In this document: positions 11,401-23,459 of the stretch, piece after piece
How the letters are laid out: each line of letters begins with the position of its first letter
How positions within the stretch are numbered: the stretch's first letter is position 1
Origin: Malus domestica
Lineage: Eukaryota > Streptophyta > Magnoliopsida > Rosales > Rosaceae
DNA: 64,000 nt
Reading direction: 5' to 3'
Assembly: GCF_042453785.1 (NCBI RefSeq)
Contig: NC_091671.1
Location: forward strand, 6,828,001-6,892,000
Position numbers and translations under genes: made by a program
The notes under the pieces: generated by a model
The model's input: only the letters and a program-made list of their open reading frames with translations
Databases searched by the model: none
Told to the model about the DNA's origin: nothing

Positions 11401-14400
11401 TTTGATTGATAATAAATGCTATGGTTGGAAGAATGTACCTATTATCGTAACCTGGGTAGCGAGTGGATTTGCTTGTTTACCTTACCATGGTGCCTACTCC
11501 CTTGTATACATCTTAGAAGTGCCTATTATCGAAACTTTGGTAACAATTGAATTTTCTTGTTTACCTTGCCATGGTGCCTACTCCCTTGTCTATATCTTAT
11601 AAAGTAGCTATTAGCAAAACTTTGGAATAACTGTTGTTGCTCTTAAGCTAAATTCTCAGCTTCTGTAAATATACTTGGAATTTGATATGTGGACAGTTGG
11701 TCTTTGTTTTCCCCTGCCCCTGTTTTATTATTTTTGTTTGCAGCACAAGATGCATTGCATTACGTATTAATTATGAACTCGTAGGTACCAAACAAAGTTG
11801 AGTTTGCTGACTGGATTGGACGGACAAAGCAAAAGCAAATCCGTGTTACCGGGTAAGCATGAATCTTTGTGGCATATGGATTTATTTATGTTATTTTGGT
11901 TATTTTGTGACAGTTCAAATTATTTGAAACTCTCTTGATCTGTTTTTGTCTTGTTGTTCAAACTATTTATATAAGGATGTGGCTCAAAGGAAATTTGAAT
12001 TGCATTGTTGTCAACTTATTTACACGATTTTCACATTTGAGAGTATAATTTTCTGATATCAGGACTACAAAAAGACCAGTCCCATTGGAGCACTGTCTAT
12101 TTTACTCCGGAGAACTATACAAAATATGTGAAAGTGAAAGCTTTATTCCCGAGGGGTTCAAAGCTGCAAAAGATGCATTTAAGAAAAAGAATATGAATTC
12201 TGCCACTGGTGGTAGTGGATCACAGGCACCAGCTTCAGCTTCTCACGATGGGGCTCGATCTCAAAAACAAAGTTCAAACTGGGGCGGAAAAGAGAAGAAG
12301 CAATCTGGTCCCCAAAATTCAGGGAATTTCTCCCGAACGAGAGGAGAAAGTCAAAACAATGGAAATGGCATGAACAGTTGGGGTTTAAGAAGATCAGATG
12401 CTTCTTTGTGGTTGTCACTTATTAACAAGCTCTCAAAGATGTCGCTATTACCTGTATGTTCGAATATAATCCCTATGGCGCATGCCTGTTGCCTTAAATT
12501 CATTTGATTCTAGTCATTCATGGAAAGAATACAACTACCACCTGCGAGGATTGTGTAGTATTTTTTTTCCTATTAAATAAAATATAAGTGGAAAACTCAA
12601 AAAATAAAAAATAGTTTTTTCTACTGAAGTAAAGTAGTTTTAGAAAAACAAGAGGAAAGCACCGCGAAATGTGTTTTCTGCATTAGTTTCATATTTAACA
12701 GGGGAAAAAAACATTGATTCCTTCAATTTTTTTTCAGCTGTAGCTTCTACGAAAGTATTGTTAATAGTCCATGGCGAGATTGGAATTTCCACCCATATGT
12801 AGGAACCAGAGAGTTGTTGCGTTATTCTTGTTAAGCCTGTGTTAGTAACTTAGAGTTACCTTCTCTTGTAGTACTTGATAATTATGTAATCTTGGTTTCA
12901 ATGTCTGCCTAGGTGGTGGTATTTTGTTTCTCAAAGAATCGCTGTGATAAGTCAGCTGATAGTATGTATGGGACTAACCTTACAAGTAGTTCTGAGAAAA
13001 GTGAGATTCGTGTTTTCTGTGACAAAGCATTTTCGCGGCTAAAGGGATCTGATAGGACTTTACCACAGGTTCGGTTGCACGCTAAATATTTCTTTATACT
13101 TAACCAGAAAAACCTTGAGGCTTGACATAATATGATTTGATATTCAGGTTGTCAGAGTTCAAAGCCTTCTTCATAGAGGGATTGGTGTCCATCATGCTGG
13201 ACTGCTTCCAATTGTTAAGGAAGTTGTGGAAATGCTTTTTTGTCGTGGTGTGATCAAGGTATTTTACTTCTGTATTATTTCTGTGTCGCGACATTCGTAT
13301 TTCGATTTTCAAAATGATACACCACTTACCTTTGATGATCTTTAGTGGTTAACAAAAATATTGCAAATAGTTTGTATGTGTGTGTTAATAATGACCATTA
13401 GAGTTCAGGTTTCACCATTGTTGTTATCGCATTTGATTGAGTTATGCTCATTTTTTATCTATAATGTTTTACTGCTTATCTCTGTTGTTGTAGGTTTTGT
13501 TCTCAACAGAGACATTTGCAATGGGGGTTAATGCACCAGCTAGAACGGTGAGTTGTTATGCAGTTTTCTCAAAATGGGAAGGATAATTCTGCTACAAATA
13601 TCAAAAAAAAATTATGTTATTTTGTCCTTTGGCGCATATTCTATGTATCCGAATTCTTTTGTTGAATTGGTTTTCTACTTTTTAATTTTGAATTGATTAA
13701 CATCAATCAATCTTAAAAAATTTCAAAGAAATAGTCTTACAAGTTTAGAAATAGTCCTGTTGGCACAAGTGTTTGTAAATCTGTTGACTGAACTAATTAT
13801 TTCCATCATTTGAGGCTACTCCTGTAAGATCTTCTACTTTGACATCTTATAACGTGGTCATGTAGAAGAGTCTCGTTAATTCAATTCCAACATTAAACTG
13901 ATTCGCTTGATGGTTTTGACTTCATACTTGAGTTCTATACTTTTATGTTTCATTAATCAGTATTTCATTAGAACAAGAAAGAACATAGTCTCTGACACCT
14001 AACTAGAGTATAATTTTCTGCAGAGCCACTTCATGTCCTGTACTAGTTGTGGTTTGTTTATACTGATGAAACTTCAATTTTGACAAACATTTCTGATTTA
14101 CCAATAGAATATCTTGTAAATTTACAAGTGGGTTAGTGACAACTTACTGGGCATCTTTATACACGTTTGCTCTGTGTTGGTTGCATTCTAACATTCTTTA
14201 AGGGTTTTGCAGGTTGTTTTTGATATATTAAGGAAATTTGATGGCAAGGAATTTAGACAATTACTTCCAGGAGAATACACTCAAATGGCAGGCCGTGCGG
14301 GCAGAAGAGGACTTGATAAAATTGGCACAGTTATTGTAATGTGCCGTGATGAAATCCTAGGAGAGAGTGATTTGAAGCATGTCATAGTTGGAAGTGCAAC

Positions 14401-17400
14401 CCGGCTTGAATCTCAGTTTCGACTTACCTATATTATGATCCTGCATCTCCTTCGTGTTGAGGAACTGAAGGTGCCTAGTTACTTCTTTCATACAAATAAG
14501 GAAGGGAAAAGGATTGCAGATCAGCATTTTACCAAAATTGAATTAACATCCCAAATTCTAGGAGCTAAATATAATGTCTGTATCATATGGTATAACCAAT
14601 ATATGCCTCTTGTAAATAGAGTGGCCCAGAATCAGTAATATTTCAATGAGGCTCACTAGGAGGGGAAAGAAAACCCGTTAGGTGCTGCTCAGGCTGCATT
14701 TAAAGTAATGCCCATCATGGCCCCACTGGGTGAAGGAATAGCTTCTGGATTTTAATCTAATTCTCACAGTATTCTATCAGCAAAAGCTGATTTTTCGTAA
14801 AGTTATAATGATTTTTCCTTTTAGTTAATTCTTTATTTATGGAGAATACAAGTCTTCTTTTCATATCATAAGTCCGTAAGGTTATAGCTCGGTCTGCACT
14901 TAAAATATAACAATCTTGGGTATATTGGATAAAGGAATGGCTTCTGCATGTTAAACTGAGTCTCACAGTATTCTATCAACTCACATTGATTTTTCCTTTA
15001 AGTTATTCTGTGTTTATGAAGAATACAAGTCTGCTAATCATATCGTAATTAAAGGTTTTAGCTCTGCAGTGTTAGTAACTCCATTTTAATAATATTGGTT
15101 GGGACTGTCACCGCAGGTGGAGGACATGCTGAAAAGAAGTTTTGCTGAGTTCCATGCTCAGAAGAAACTACCAGAACAGCAGCAACTTCTGATGCGAAAG
15201 CTTGCTCAGGCTACAAAACCTATCGAGTAAGTTATGGACTTGTATAATAATTCAATTTGTGTACTTGTAGCAGCATATTAGCATTTATGAATGATATAAA
15301 ACAAAATTGATTTTTTTTATTTATAACAATGGCCGATGGGTTGTCCTTGTTGATCAGTTTAGTAGATGTGTAATGTGGGAATCTCTATGATACTAATATC
15401 AATGAAATGTGAGCAAATTAGATGCTGTACTGCAATTTATTTTTTGATGTTATTTTTTGCCTTTCATCACATACAAACCTTTGTGTTGCATGGTTACTTT
15501 GCATGTAGATGTATAAAAGGTGAACCAGCTATTGAGGAGTATTATGACATCCGCTCGGAAGCTGAGAATCATAACACGGAAATATTGGAGGCAGTTATGC
15601 AGTCTCCTGTTGCCCAACAATTTCTTACAACTGGGAGAGTGGTAGTCATGAAATCAGAGTCAGTGAGTCCCTTACATAGTTACACATTTATTCCAGTCAT
15701 ATCCTAAACCATTATTAATTTCCCCTTCCTTGCCCTCCCTCAGGATCAAATTGTAGTATTGCTCTTCTGATTAGTGTTATTATCCAGTGAACATGCTGTA
15801 GCAATATGTGTTACTAACTAGATATGATTCTTTTCCTGCATGACTTTTGGTGATTCTTTACGTGATTTGTGGTTACTGATATTATGCTGGCACCTGATGT
15901 ATATCTATAAAAAAATAACTCAAATTCCAAATATTATGGGTATGCTAATACTGTATCATGCTTTACCAACAGGCGCAGGACCACTTGCTTGGAGTCGTCG
16001 TGAAAGCACCTAGTGCTACTAATAAACAATATATTGTTTTGGTGCTGAAACCTGAACTACCGCCGCAGACTCCACTGGGTAGTGGTAACTTGCAAGACAG
16101 TAAAAGCACGGATTATCCACAAGGTTTTTTTGTGGCACCAAAATCTAAACGTGGTCTTGATGAAGAGTATTGTTCTGGTGTCAAATCTCGGAAAGGAAAG
16201 GGTGTCATCAACATAAAATTACCACACCAGGGTTCTGCTGCTGGGGTGAGCTTTGAGGTTAAAGGAGTTGACAGCAAAGATTTTCTATGCATATGCAATT
16301 GCAAGATAAAAATTGACCAAGTTGGGCTTCTTGAAGAGAATAGCAGTGCTGCTTACTCCAAGACAGTTCAACAGCTGTTGGACACAAAATCCGACGAAAA
16401 TAAGTACCCTCCAGCCCTGGATCCACATAAAGGTAGATCTATCTGCCAATTCAAATTCCAAATAAGATTCTGGGCAAGTGCAGTTGTATCATTACAGAAT
16501 TCCCTTCAATCCCAAATAAATATACACTTTAATGCAACACTGCAACTATAGAGTTGCGATGCATGCCTTCTTTGGTTGATTGTTGTGCTGTTGGAAATTT
16601 GAATTCACTCCTTGATTTGATATTCGTTTGTCCCCTTTTCTTTCTCCTTTCTGTTCAGTTGTTTCTGTTAGGTTCAAAATTTAATTGTTGAGAAAGCCTT
16701 CTAGCCTACTTATATAATAGCTTGCATGTTCTCATTAATTGTTAAAATGTGCCCAACACTTGGGATAAATTGAGAATTGTTAGAGCTGAACTTGCTCTTA
16801 AAGCTGACTTTCATGGTGGTGACTCTGGTTCAGATCTGAAGTTGAGAGATGTGAATCTCGTGGCAACATACTACAAGTGGACTAACTTATTGCAAAAGAT
16901 GGCAAAGAATAAGTGCCATGGATGTATAAAGTTGGACGAGCACATTAAGTTAGCAAGAGAGATGAAGAGACACAGTGAGGAAGTCGATGCTCTTAAGTTT
17001 CAAATGTCAGATGAAGCACTTAAACAAATGCCAGACTTTCAAGGCCGGGTACATTTCTACATTGCGCATGATATTTCTTAGTTGCTTGTGGCATGTGATA
17101 ATTGTCTTAACACCTGTGATTCATCTTAGTAGTTTAGCTTTGTATTTTCAGATAGATGTTCTGCAGGAAATTGGATGTATCAATGCTGATCTTGTGGTTC
17201 AAATAAAAGGCCGTGTTGCTTGCGAAATGAACTCTGGGGAGGAGTTGATAGCCACAGAGTGTTTGTTTGAAAACCAACTGGATGACCTGGAACCAGAAGA
17301 AGCGGTGGCGTTGATGTCTGCCTTTGTGTTTCAGCAGAAGAATACTTCTGAACCTTCTCTTACTCCAAAACTGTCTCAGGCCAAACAGAGGTCATTCACT

Positions 17401-18197
17401 CCCATCATCTGCATACAAAACTTTCTTCTCTGTGCCAAATTGCATGCTTTAATATCGTGTTTAATACAATGATTTGGGTAGTCTACTTTATGCTTACATT
17501 TAGAGGCTGCAATCGACCAGTAGGTCTGGCCGGATTTGGTACATAGAATTTTTACTTCTCGGTGTCTCTGAGCACATACTTGTTATCAGATATGAGATGC
17601 TTATGGAATGCTGGCTTGGGTGCTGATAATCAAAACTTTGGTTACATCATGCTGCACATACCATAATTTCCATCAAAATTGTTCTGTATTATCCTCCTAG
17701 TTTAAGCGCACTCGGACAAAGAAAAAGAACAAATCTTGTTCCCGTTCCAGAGTAAACTCAATTTATATAATTATTCATTGCAGGTTGTACGATATAGCAA
17801 TAAGACTTGGCCAGCTTCAATCCCACTTCAAACTTCAAATAAATCCAGAGGAGTACGCTCGAGAGAATCTCAAGTTTGGTCTTGTTGAAGTCGTTTATGA
17901 GTGGGCGAAGGTATTTATCTGAGAATTTCGTCAATTCTTCCTATGATTTTGAGTGATTGGTCTTACATCCCCTTGTTATTGCAGGGCACTCCGTTTGCAG
18001 ACATTTGTGAACTTACAGATGTTGCTGAAGGAATGATAGTGCGAACCATTGTCAGACTTGATGAGACGTGTCGCGAGTTCAAAAATGCTGCATCTATTAT
18101 GGGTAATTCTGCTCTGTACAAGAAAATGGTAACAGCTTCAAATGCAATCAAGCGCGACATTGTATTTGCAGCTAGCTTATACGTCACCGGAGTTTAA
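6977..18197 (+). CDS. SKI2: SKI2-type DExH-box RNA helicase (DExH11)
   Basis: This encodes the ATP-dependent RNA helicase of the cytosolic Ski complex, which feeds mRNA into the exosome for 3'-5' decay. I read 23 exons: 6977-7111, 7460-7717, 7954-8214, 8287-8367, 8547-8622, 9125-9300, 9429-9536, 10488-10589, 10678-10878, 11024-11134, 11785-11852, 12063-12453, 12913-13068, 13148-13258, 13494-13547, 14213-14470, 15117-15226, 15509-15662, 15973-16432, 16834-17048, 17152-17390, 17784-17910 and 17985-18197. All use GT-AG and phases agree, giving 1354 residues, close to the roughly 1347 of the Arabidopsis protein. Motifs in order are HTSAGKT (Walker A), DEVH in [23 protein letters not shown] and [12 protein letters not shown], then the rRNA-processing-arch and DSHCT regions ending in [14 protein letters not shown]. 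The start is the first ATG in frame and matches the family N-terminus. A (CT)n run lies in the 5' leader (about 6724-6765). Introns carry an Au SINE and small tandem duplications. Confidence 0.95.
9787..9898 (-). mobile_element. Au-type SINE in SKI2 intron 7
   Basis: Contains GGTCGTACCCAGTGCACAAG, then CTTTACGCAGGGTCTGGGAG, ending near CAAGTCTCGAACCCGATAC. These are characteristic of the widespread plant Au SINE read in reverse. On the minus strand GGTTCGAGACT is the RNA polymerase III B box. It sits wholly inside the intron between exons ending 9536 and starting 10488. Confidence 0.85.
11438..11605. repeat. 84-bp tandem duplication in SKI2 intron 10
   Basis: Two adjacent copies begin with CCTATTATCG at 11438 and 11522 and share CATGGTGCCTACTCCCTTGT. 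They differ by a modest number of substitutions. Non-coding. Confidence 0.85.
14725..15064. repeat. Diverged direct duplication in SKI2 intron 16
   Basis: Copies at about 14725-14888 and 14927-15064 share TCTCACAGTATTCTATCA, a GATTTTTCCTTT block and GAATACAAGTCT in the same order. Non-coding and diverged. Confidence 0.75.
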
Positions 18198-18785
18198 CTG
18201 CTTCTCAACTTGAAGGTACACCTCTCCACTTCATCCCTGTTTAAGTACTAAAGAGGAGGATCTGGAGAAGCAGACATAACCGTTCGTTGTAATTGTAAAT
18301 TATTTCCCATCCTGTTCCACATGCTCAATTTCCGCAAAATTATCAATGTCCGGTCATCGAATTTGTTTTATACCTTAACTGATTCGTTCTGATAACAGTT
18401 CCAGATGTTGTAGAACTACAGCAGGACATCAATGTGCAATTTTAGTTCAGATAGGGAGTTAACAAGTGAGATTTTATTTGTTTTGCTTGTGCTAAATGTT
18501 TCTGTGCCGTTTGGAACGAACTTTATTTATTCAGAGACGCCTGTAAGTAGGCGGGCCCTGATCATTTGACCTAACCCACATTCACGAACATTCGTTTTGC
18601 TCATAAGTTGAAAACAAACATTGAACTTCTTCTATAGAAGGAGCATAATACCAATGAATAAGAAATAGTGATGTACTTATTGGCAAACACTGAAAAGTGA
18701 AAACCCCAAATTGCAAAATCACAATAATAGTAATACGCAGACTTTTAAAATCTGCAACATTAACACACTCCCAGTCCCATCCATC
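18198..18785. other. Spacer between convergent SKI2 and MEE59-like genes
   Basis: The two genes converge here. This stretch should hold the 3' UTRs of both. No other gene or clear repeat is visible. Confidence 0.6.
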
Positions 18786-19866
18786 CTAATTGTCACTCCT
18801 CCTTGGCTTGCCTGAATCAAAGGCCACCTGGAACAAAAAGCAAACACACGATTGAGTTAGACCACCAACAAATGCAAATTAGTTAGGTGACTTGATTGTC
18901 ATCCGCGTTTCAGAAAAAAGTTATTTTGCACTTTTTCATGTACAAGTACACATTTTCGTTTTCATAAAACAAAGCAAACGAGTGATGACTTGTTCTGAGT
19001 GCCAATAACAGTTTCTTTTTAAAAACGAGCGGGGGTTAAATTGAATATACTGTATTGGCAGCAGAATCATCTGGGATCCAGTCATTAGTTGCTGGGTTGC
19101 ACTGGCAAGAGGCATGGACGTCGGTGTCGGAATCCGGTGCCAAATTGTAGCGGTTGTCGCTTTTGTTGGGCATTTTGATGAACCCAGTTCCCGTGGTGTG
19201 GTGCTGCTTGTCAGTCTCGTTCAGGTCCTTGTAGTAGTCTGTCTCCACAAACTCCTCACCAACCTCACTTCCGTTTAGCACTATTTTCTGCTAACACAAA
19301 AAATAATTTATTATAAAAAAGAAACTGAATTTGACAAGCAAAGCGTTTGTAGTCCAACGGTTAGGATAATTGCCTTCCAAGCAATAGACCCGGGTTCGAC
19401 TCCCGGCAAACGCATTTCACTATTTTTCTTATTTTTAATTTTTTCCCCCTAATCTTGTATTAGCTAATGTATTGGTTTTGTTTGTCAAAACAAAATTATT
19501 ACAAAAATATAGCTTCGTTTTGACATAAGTAGCTCTTAAGTGACTTTACGCATGCATCTTACGAACTAATTGTGAGAAAAAAGGTATGACGTTAAATAGT
19601 TATCGTTAAACTGGTGAACTACAAAAGTTCATTGCAAAACCAACCTGAGAATCGCTTTCGAGACGGTGGAACTCAACAAGTTCGGGAATTTCGTCTTTGT
19701 TTTTCAAATCGTCCACATACTTTGATGAATACTCACTGCGTTGAGGTTTGGAGTGATGCTTGGGAGTCACTCCATCGAAGTACTCTCTTGTCTTCGACTC
19801 GATCTCTGCCTCTTCCTCTCTCGACAAATGAGCGTCACTCCTGTTTGGCCTCCCACAGCACTCCAT
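18786..19866 (-). CDS. Small MEE59-like protein of unknown function
   Basis: The product resembles a small plant protein that I remember as Arabidopsis MEE59 (maternal effect embryo arrest 59); its biochemical role is not known to me. I read three exons on the minus strand: 19645-19866 (74 codons), 19051-19287 (79 codons) and 18786-18827 (13 codons plus stop), giving 166 residues. Exon 1 holds MECCGRPNRSDAHLSREEEA and a QRSEYSSKYVDD stretch. Exon 2 holds EEFVETDYYKDLNETDKQHH, TTGTGFIKM and a cysteine pair in HASCQCNPATNDWIPDD. The last exon adds AFDSGKPRRSDN. If the second intron is retained, translation ends at 19036 with NTVYSI instead (157 residues). There is no signal peptide or membrane segment. 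A tRNA gene lies on the opposite strand in the first intron (19288-19644). The name is from memory; the gene structure is well supported. Confidence 0.7.
19343..19414 (+). tRNA. tRNA-Gly(TCC)
   Basis: A 72-nt cloverleaf. Acceptor arms GCGTTTG (19343-19349) and CAAACGC (19407-19413) pair fully, with discriminator A at 19414. The anticodon loop CTTCCAA gives anticodon TCC. The A box TAGTCCAACGG and B box GGTTCGACTCC match the pol III consensus, and a T run begins about 19423. No CCA is encoded, as expected for a nuclear gene. It lies on the plus strand inside intron 1 of the minus-strand MEE59-like gene. Confidence 0.95.
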
Positions 19867-20740
19867 TTTTCTTCTTCTTCTTCTCTAATCTCTTCTGTAT
19901 TTTCCTACAAACTTTTCTCTCTGTTTAATTGGGTTTTATATTAAAGAGAGAGATATTTTTGCTTCCCTAATTATCTTGGTGACTTGAAGAAATTGTGGTG
20001 GGAAATTTTGGGACCCAAAAGTATCCAACTTTTAGGATAGGAAATATCTCAGTGATCTTATCTATTTGTCCTTTGCTTACTTGGCATTGTAAGGTGACAG
20101 TTCAAGTTGGAATTTCTATTTTTTTTCTTCTAGATTTTGAGCATTTCAGGTCCCGTTGTCTTTAACTTAGATCATTGGATCTTTGATGTTACTTCTGGAG
20201 GAGGGTTAAGGGAGATTTTTCGGTATGTCCAGAATATGATACGATATACCACATGCTATCACATAATTAGAAAGGTTTTTTTTTTTTTTTTTTTTTTTTA
20301 GTGTACCTCCAATGGTATAATTACATATGGTGTATTACTTATGTTTCGGACACACTGAACAATCTTTCAAGGGCTTGAGAGATATCCGCTCACAATTTTT
20401 ACGCAAACTTTGAACAAGTTTTATGGTGCAAGGATAATGTGAGTCATTTAGATTGTCTTTAAATTGCCAAGATGAATGCAAGAATTCTTGCAACTCAACG
20501 ACATTTGTCGCGTACATACTCTTAAAATTAGTGAGAAATGAGAGGTTTAAATCGTGAATCTGAACGTTAGTGCTTTAGAACTGAAGTTATGAGTCCTACA
20601 AAAATTAGTTGGGAAAGAGAAAAAAGAAGAAATGCATTTGGTTTTAGCTTAAAAATTAGAGTGTTGTGATGCCCACCGACCCCATACGAAAAAGATAAAT
20701 GACAAATCAATATAAGATGAGTAAAAAAGTAAGACGGGTA
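19867..20740. other. Upstream region of the MEE59-like gene
   Basis: Holds the presumed promoter and 5' leader of the minus-strand gene and a T-rich homopolymer at about 20276-20299. Small open frames here show no domain. Nothing else is recognisable. Confidence 0.55.
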
Positions 20741-21189
20741 AATAGGCACACTGGCAGAGCCAGAACTTAATAATAACGGGGTCATAATTTTGGGCAAAAA
20801 AACTTTATTGGATTATTTTATGGAACTTATGGTGGGTATCTGCCAAGTTATGATGTATGTTGTCTATTTTTATCGAGGACGAGCGAGACTTTTTATTGAA
20901 CACTTGTTGTGCACCATAATGTCGCATAGAAGAAATAGAAGAAGCACAACAAAGGAAATAAGAAGAAAATTTACAAGTAACTGTACATAGCGGGTTGCAC
21001 AAAAGAAGCAATAGTTTGAAATTCAGTATTTTGACTCATATTTTTCAGTTTGTTGTAGTTGTGTATAGGAGTCATATACAAATATACAAATAGTACACAT
21101 TAAGGTTACGAAGTTATTGGAGTCATGAGCAAGTTATTGGAGTCATGAGCAGCCAATAACCTTATATTGGCTCCGCCACTAAATAGGCA
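20741..21189. mobile_element. Non-autonomous hAT MITE with 8-bp target duplication
   Basis: The element spans 20749-21181 (433 bp) between perfect 8-bp direct repeats AATAGGCA at 20741-20748 and 21182-21189. The ends are imperfect inverted repeats: CACTGGCAGAGCCA at the left, and TAGTGGCGGAGCCA when the right end is read in reverse. They are related to the ends of the hAT element at 2410-4153. A short internal tandem (AAGTTATTGGAGTCATGAGC) occurs near the right end. It has no coding capacity. Confidence 0.85.
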
Positions 21190-21242
21190 TACTAGCACTC
21201 ACTATTAATCACATAATAAATTTAGCTAGGGGGTGGAAGCTT

Positions 21243-21757
21243 TAGCATCTCCAATGGGAGTCCCACCCCCACTTTTGAGGACTTATTTAGGAATTTTAGA
21301 GGAATATTCGAGTCCCTAAAAGAATATTGTTTATTATGAAAATTCCTTATAGGATAATCCCTAAATATAGGGACTAAAATATTAAAAAATTATTATTCAT
21401 TTCATTGAAATATTGTAACCTTTGATAAAAATAAAAAACTATCACCACCATTGATTTTTCAAGAATTAAAAAAAAAAGGCAAATGAGAAGTTGCCCTACA
21501 TGGGTGGGTTCAAAAAACAAGGAAAAAAAACGTAACGAGCAGCACTATTTCCACTCAAAATTAATATGGAGTCCAATATTTGAGTCCGTATAGTTAGTCC
21601 TTATATTTGAGAATTCTTAAGAGGTATCCGGCAAGTCTCTATGTATAAGATACTTTGAGGACTTTAATTCCGGCCCATTGGAAGTCATTTGTCCCTATAT
21701 TTAGGGACTATACGATTGTAGGACTCCATTTAGGATCTTCATTGGAGATGCTCTAAT
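21243..21757. mobile_element. MITE with AGCATCTCCAATG termini
   Basis: The left end TTAGCATCTCCAATGG pairs with the right end CATTGGAGATGCTCTAA. TTA/TAA at the borders would fit a PIF/Harbinger-type target duplication, but the superfamily is an inference. The interior is AT-rich and contains several short repeats of a GAGTCC motif. No gene is present. Confidence 0.65.
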
Positions 21758-22671
21758 CTTCTTTCAAATTATCTTCCGATCAAATATGTCACATTATTTT
21801 TCTGGATTGTATTGGCAAATGTGCCATGAACAACTGAAAATTTGGCCATAAGTGAGAAATTAGCCATTTTATAAGTTTAGGAGGGCTCATTGCTAAAATT
21901 TTCTCTTAGTGATGCAAGGAGAGACTTGAGAACGTTTGTGCCGCATTTCAAAGTGTCATTTGATTCCTTTTTGGTTTACATTTGATTCCTTTTTGGTTTA
22001 TTTAAACCAAAAGCTAGAAGAAAAAAAAATGCGGTTGTGCAAGAGAAGAAAATGGCGTGCATTAATCATTTTCGTTATGTATCAATAGATGAGTTTAATT
22101 CAATCTACCAGCTAAAATAGTCTTAAAAATCAAACTCATTTAACAACTAATGCAATTTTGAATTTAGCAGTGAGCAAATCTTGCTCAAGTACAGGCTAGT
22201 GTGGGTGTTTTTATTTTACAAACCATGGTGTTAATAGGGGACCGGTGGAGCTCGTTTGAAAATAATTTTAAAATGACTCAAAATGTTTTTAGTGAAAATA
22301 TTTTTGGATTCTCGGTAAAAATGCAATTGAATTTTGGAAAACGCTTCAAGTGCTTTTAAAACTTAAAACATTTTTCTTAAGACAACTTTAAGGCATTTTA
22401 ATAGTACTTTTAAACGAGTCATACATATTTGCCTAATAAAAATTGATTTATCCACAAAAATTAACGCATTATGTTGAGAGTTTAAACTTCATTCTCTTTT
22501 CCATAATATAATTTAGAATCATAATTTGAGATTCAACTTTCATGCTGCAAACATTAGATGACTTAAATTCACAAGACCATAATAAAAGCAACAATTCAAA
22601 CAAATACAGACCATCTATTGTTCGTATCATTCAATACTATGAAACATGAAAAAAAAATTTGGAAAACTAAT

Positions 22672-22811
22672 GAAAAGGGCTTGAAACTTTGAGTTTTAAT
22701 GATAAGGACAAAATAAAGGGTAAAGTGAATAGTACTATGATTGATTTTTTAGTGTAAAAATGTGGTTTTTCGTTAAAATGAATAGTACCAGATACTTTTC
22801 TTTAAAATTCC
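22672..22811 (+). mobile_element. MITE, copy 2 of the family at 6055-6205
   Basis: Contains GACAAAATAAAGGGTAAAGT, a block around TTTTTTAGTGTAAAAATGTG, and a terminal stretch near TTTCTTTAAAATTCCC, in the same order as the minus-strand copy at 6055-6205. It is AT-rich and non-coding. Confidence 0.65.
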
Positions 22812-23459
22812 CAAAAAAAATTCGATAACTTGGCTTGTAATAAAACATAAAAAACTAATTTCTCTGTTATTTTTTTTTATCACTTTTCAAACTTAATTTG
22901 GGTTTTTCTTTTTTATGGACACTACGATTCAGTTCCAGTCATCTCTATCAAATTGAAAAGGACAACTTTTTCATGGTCAACCGTCCCTCCAAATCCTCAC
23001 CGTACAAATAGAAATATCCACACACGTGTAGGGTAAAAGGATAACTTTCTTCACATGCACATGCCCTCGCCATCCTCCAGTCGTGACTCGTGCCCCTACT
23101 GTGATAACCTTCCACCTTTGAAGCCCTAACACTAACTAACGCCGTTAATTTTCCGGTTACTCGGAAAGAAGAAGATCGCCGCCGTCAACGGCAGCCGGGA
23201 CAGCCTGTTCGCCGTTCCGCTCCACGGTGATCCGTTGCCGTTTGGGAAGCTTCAGCAAACACGACTGTCACTGAGTCCATACAGCTTCGTTTATTGTTTT
23301 TAATTAATTAGTTAATTAATTAAATAAGCTATCTTAAAGGGCGGTAACAGATTTCTTATCCTGCGCACCCACTCCTCATTCAAAGCACTGGTCTGCGAAT
23401 CTGATCTTGTTTTTCTCAGAGGCTGAGAAGTAATCAAGGCAAAGAAGAAAGGGGAGAAA
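22812..23459. other. Upstream region of the DUF641 gene
   Basis: Includes the presumed promoter and 5' leader of the gene starting at 23460. From about 23160 base composition shifts to GC-rich with GCCGCCG-type stretches, then an AATTAATTAGTTAATTAATT run near 23303-23325. No separate gene is seen. Confidence 0.5.
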
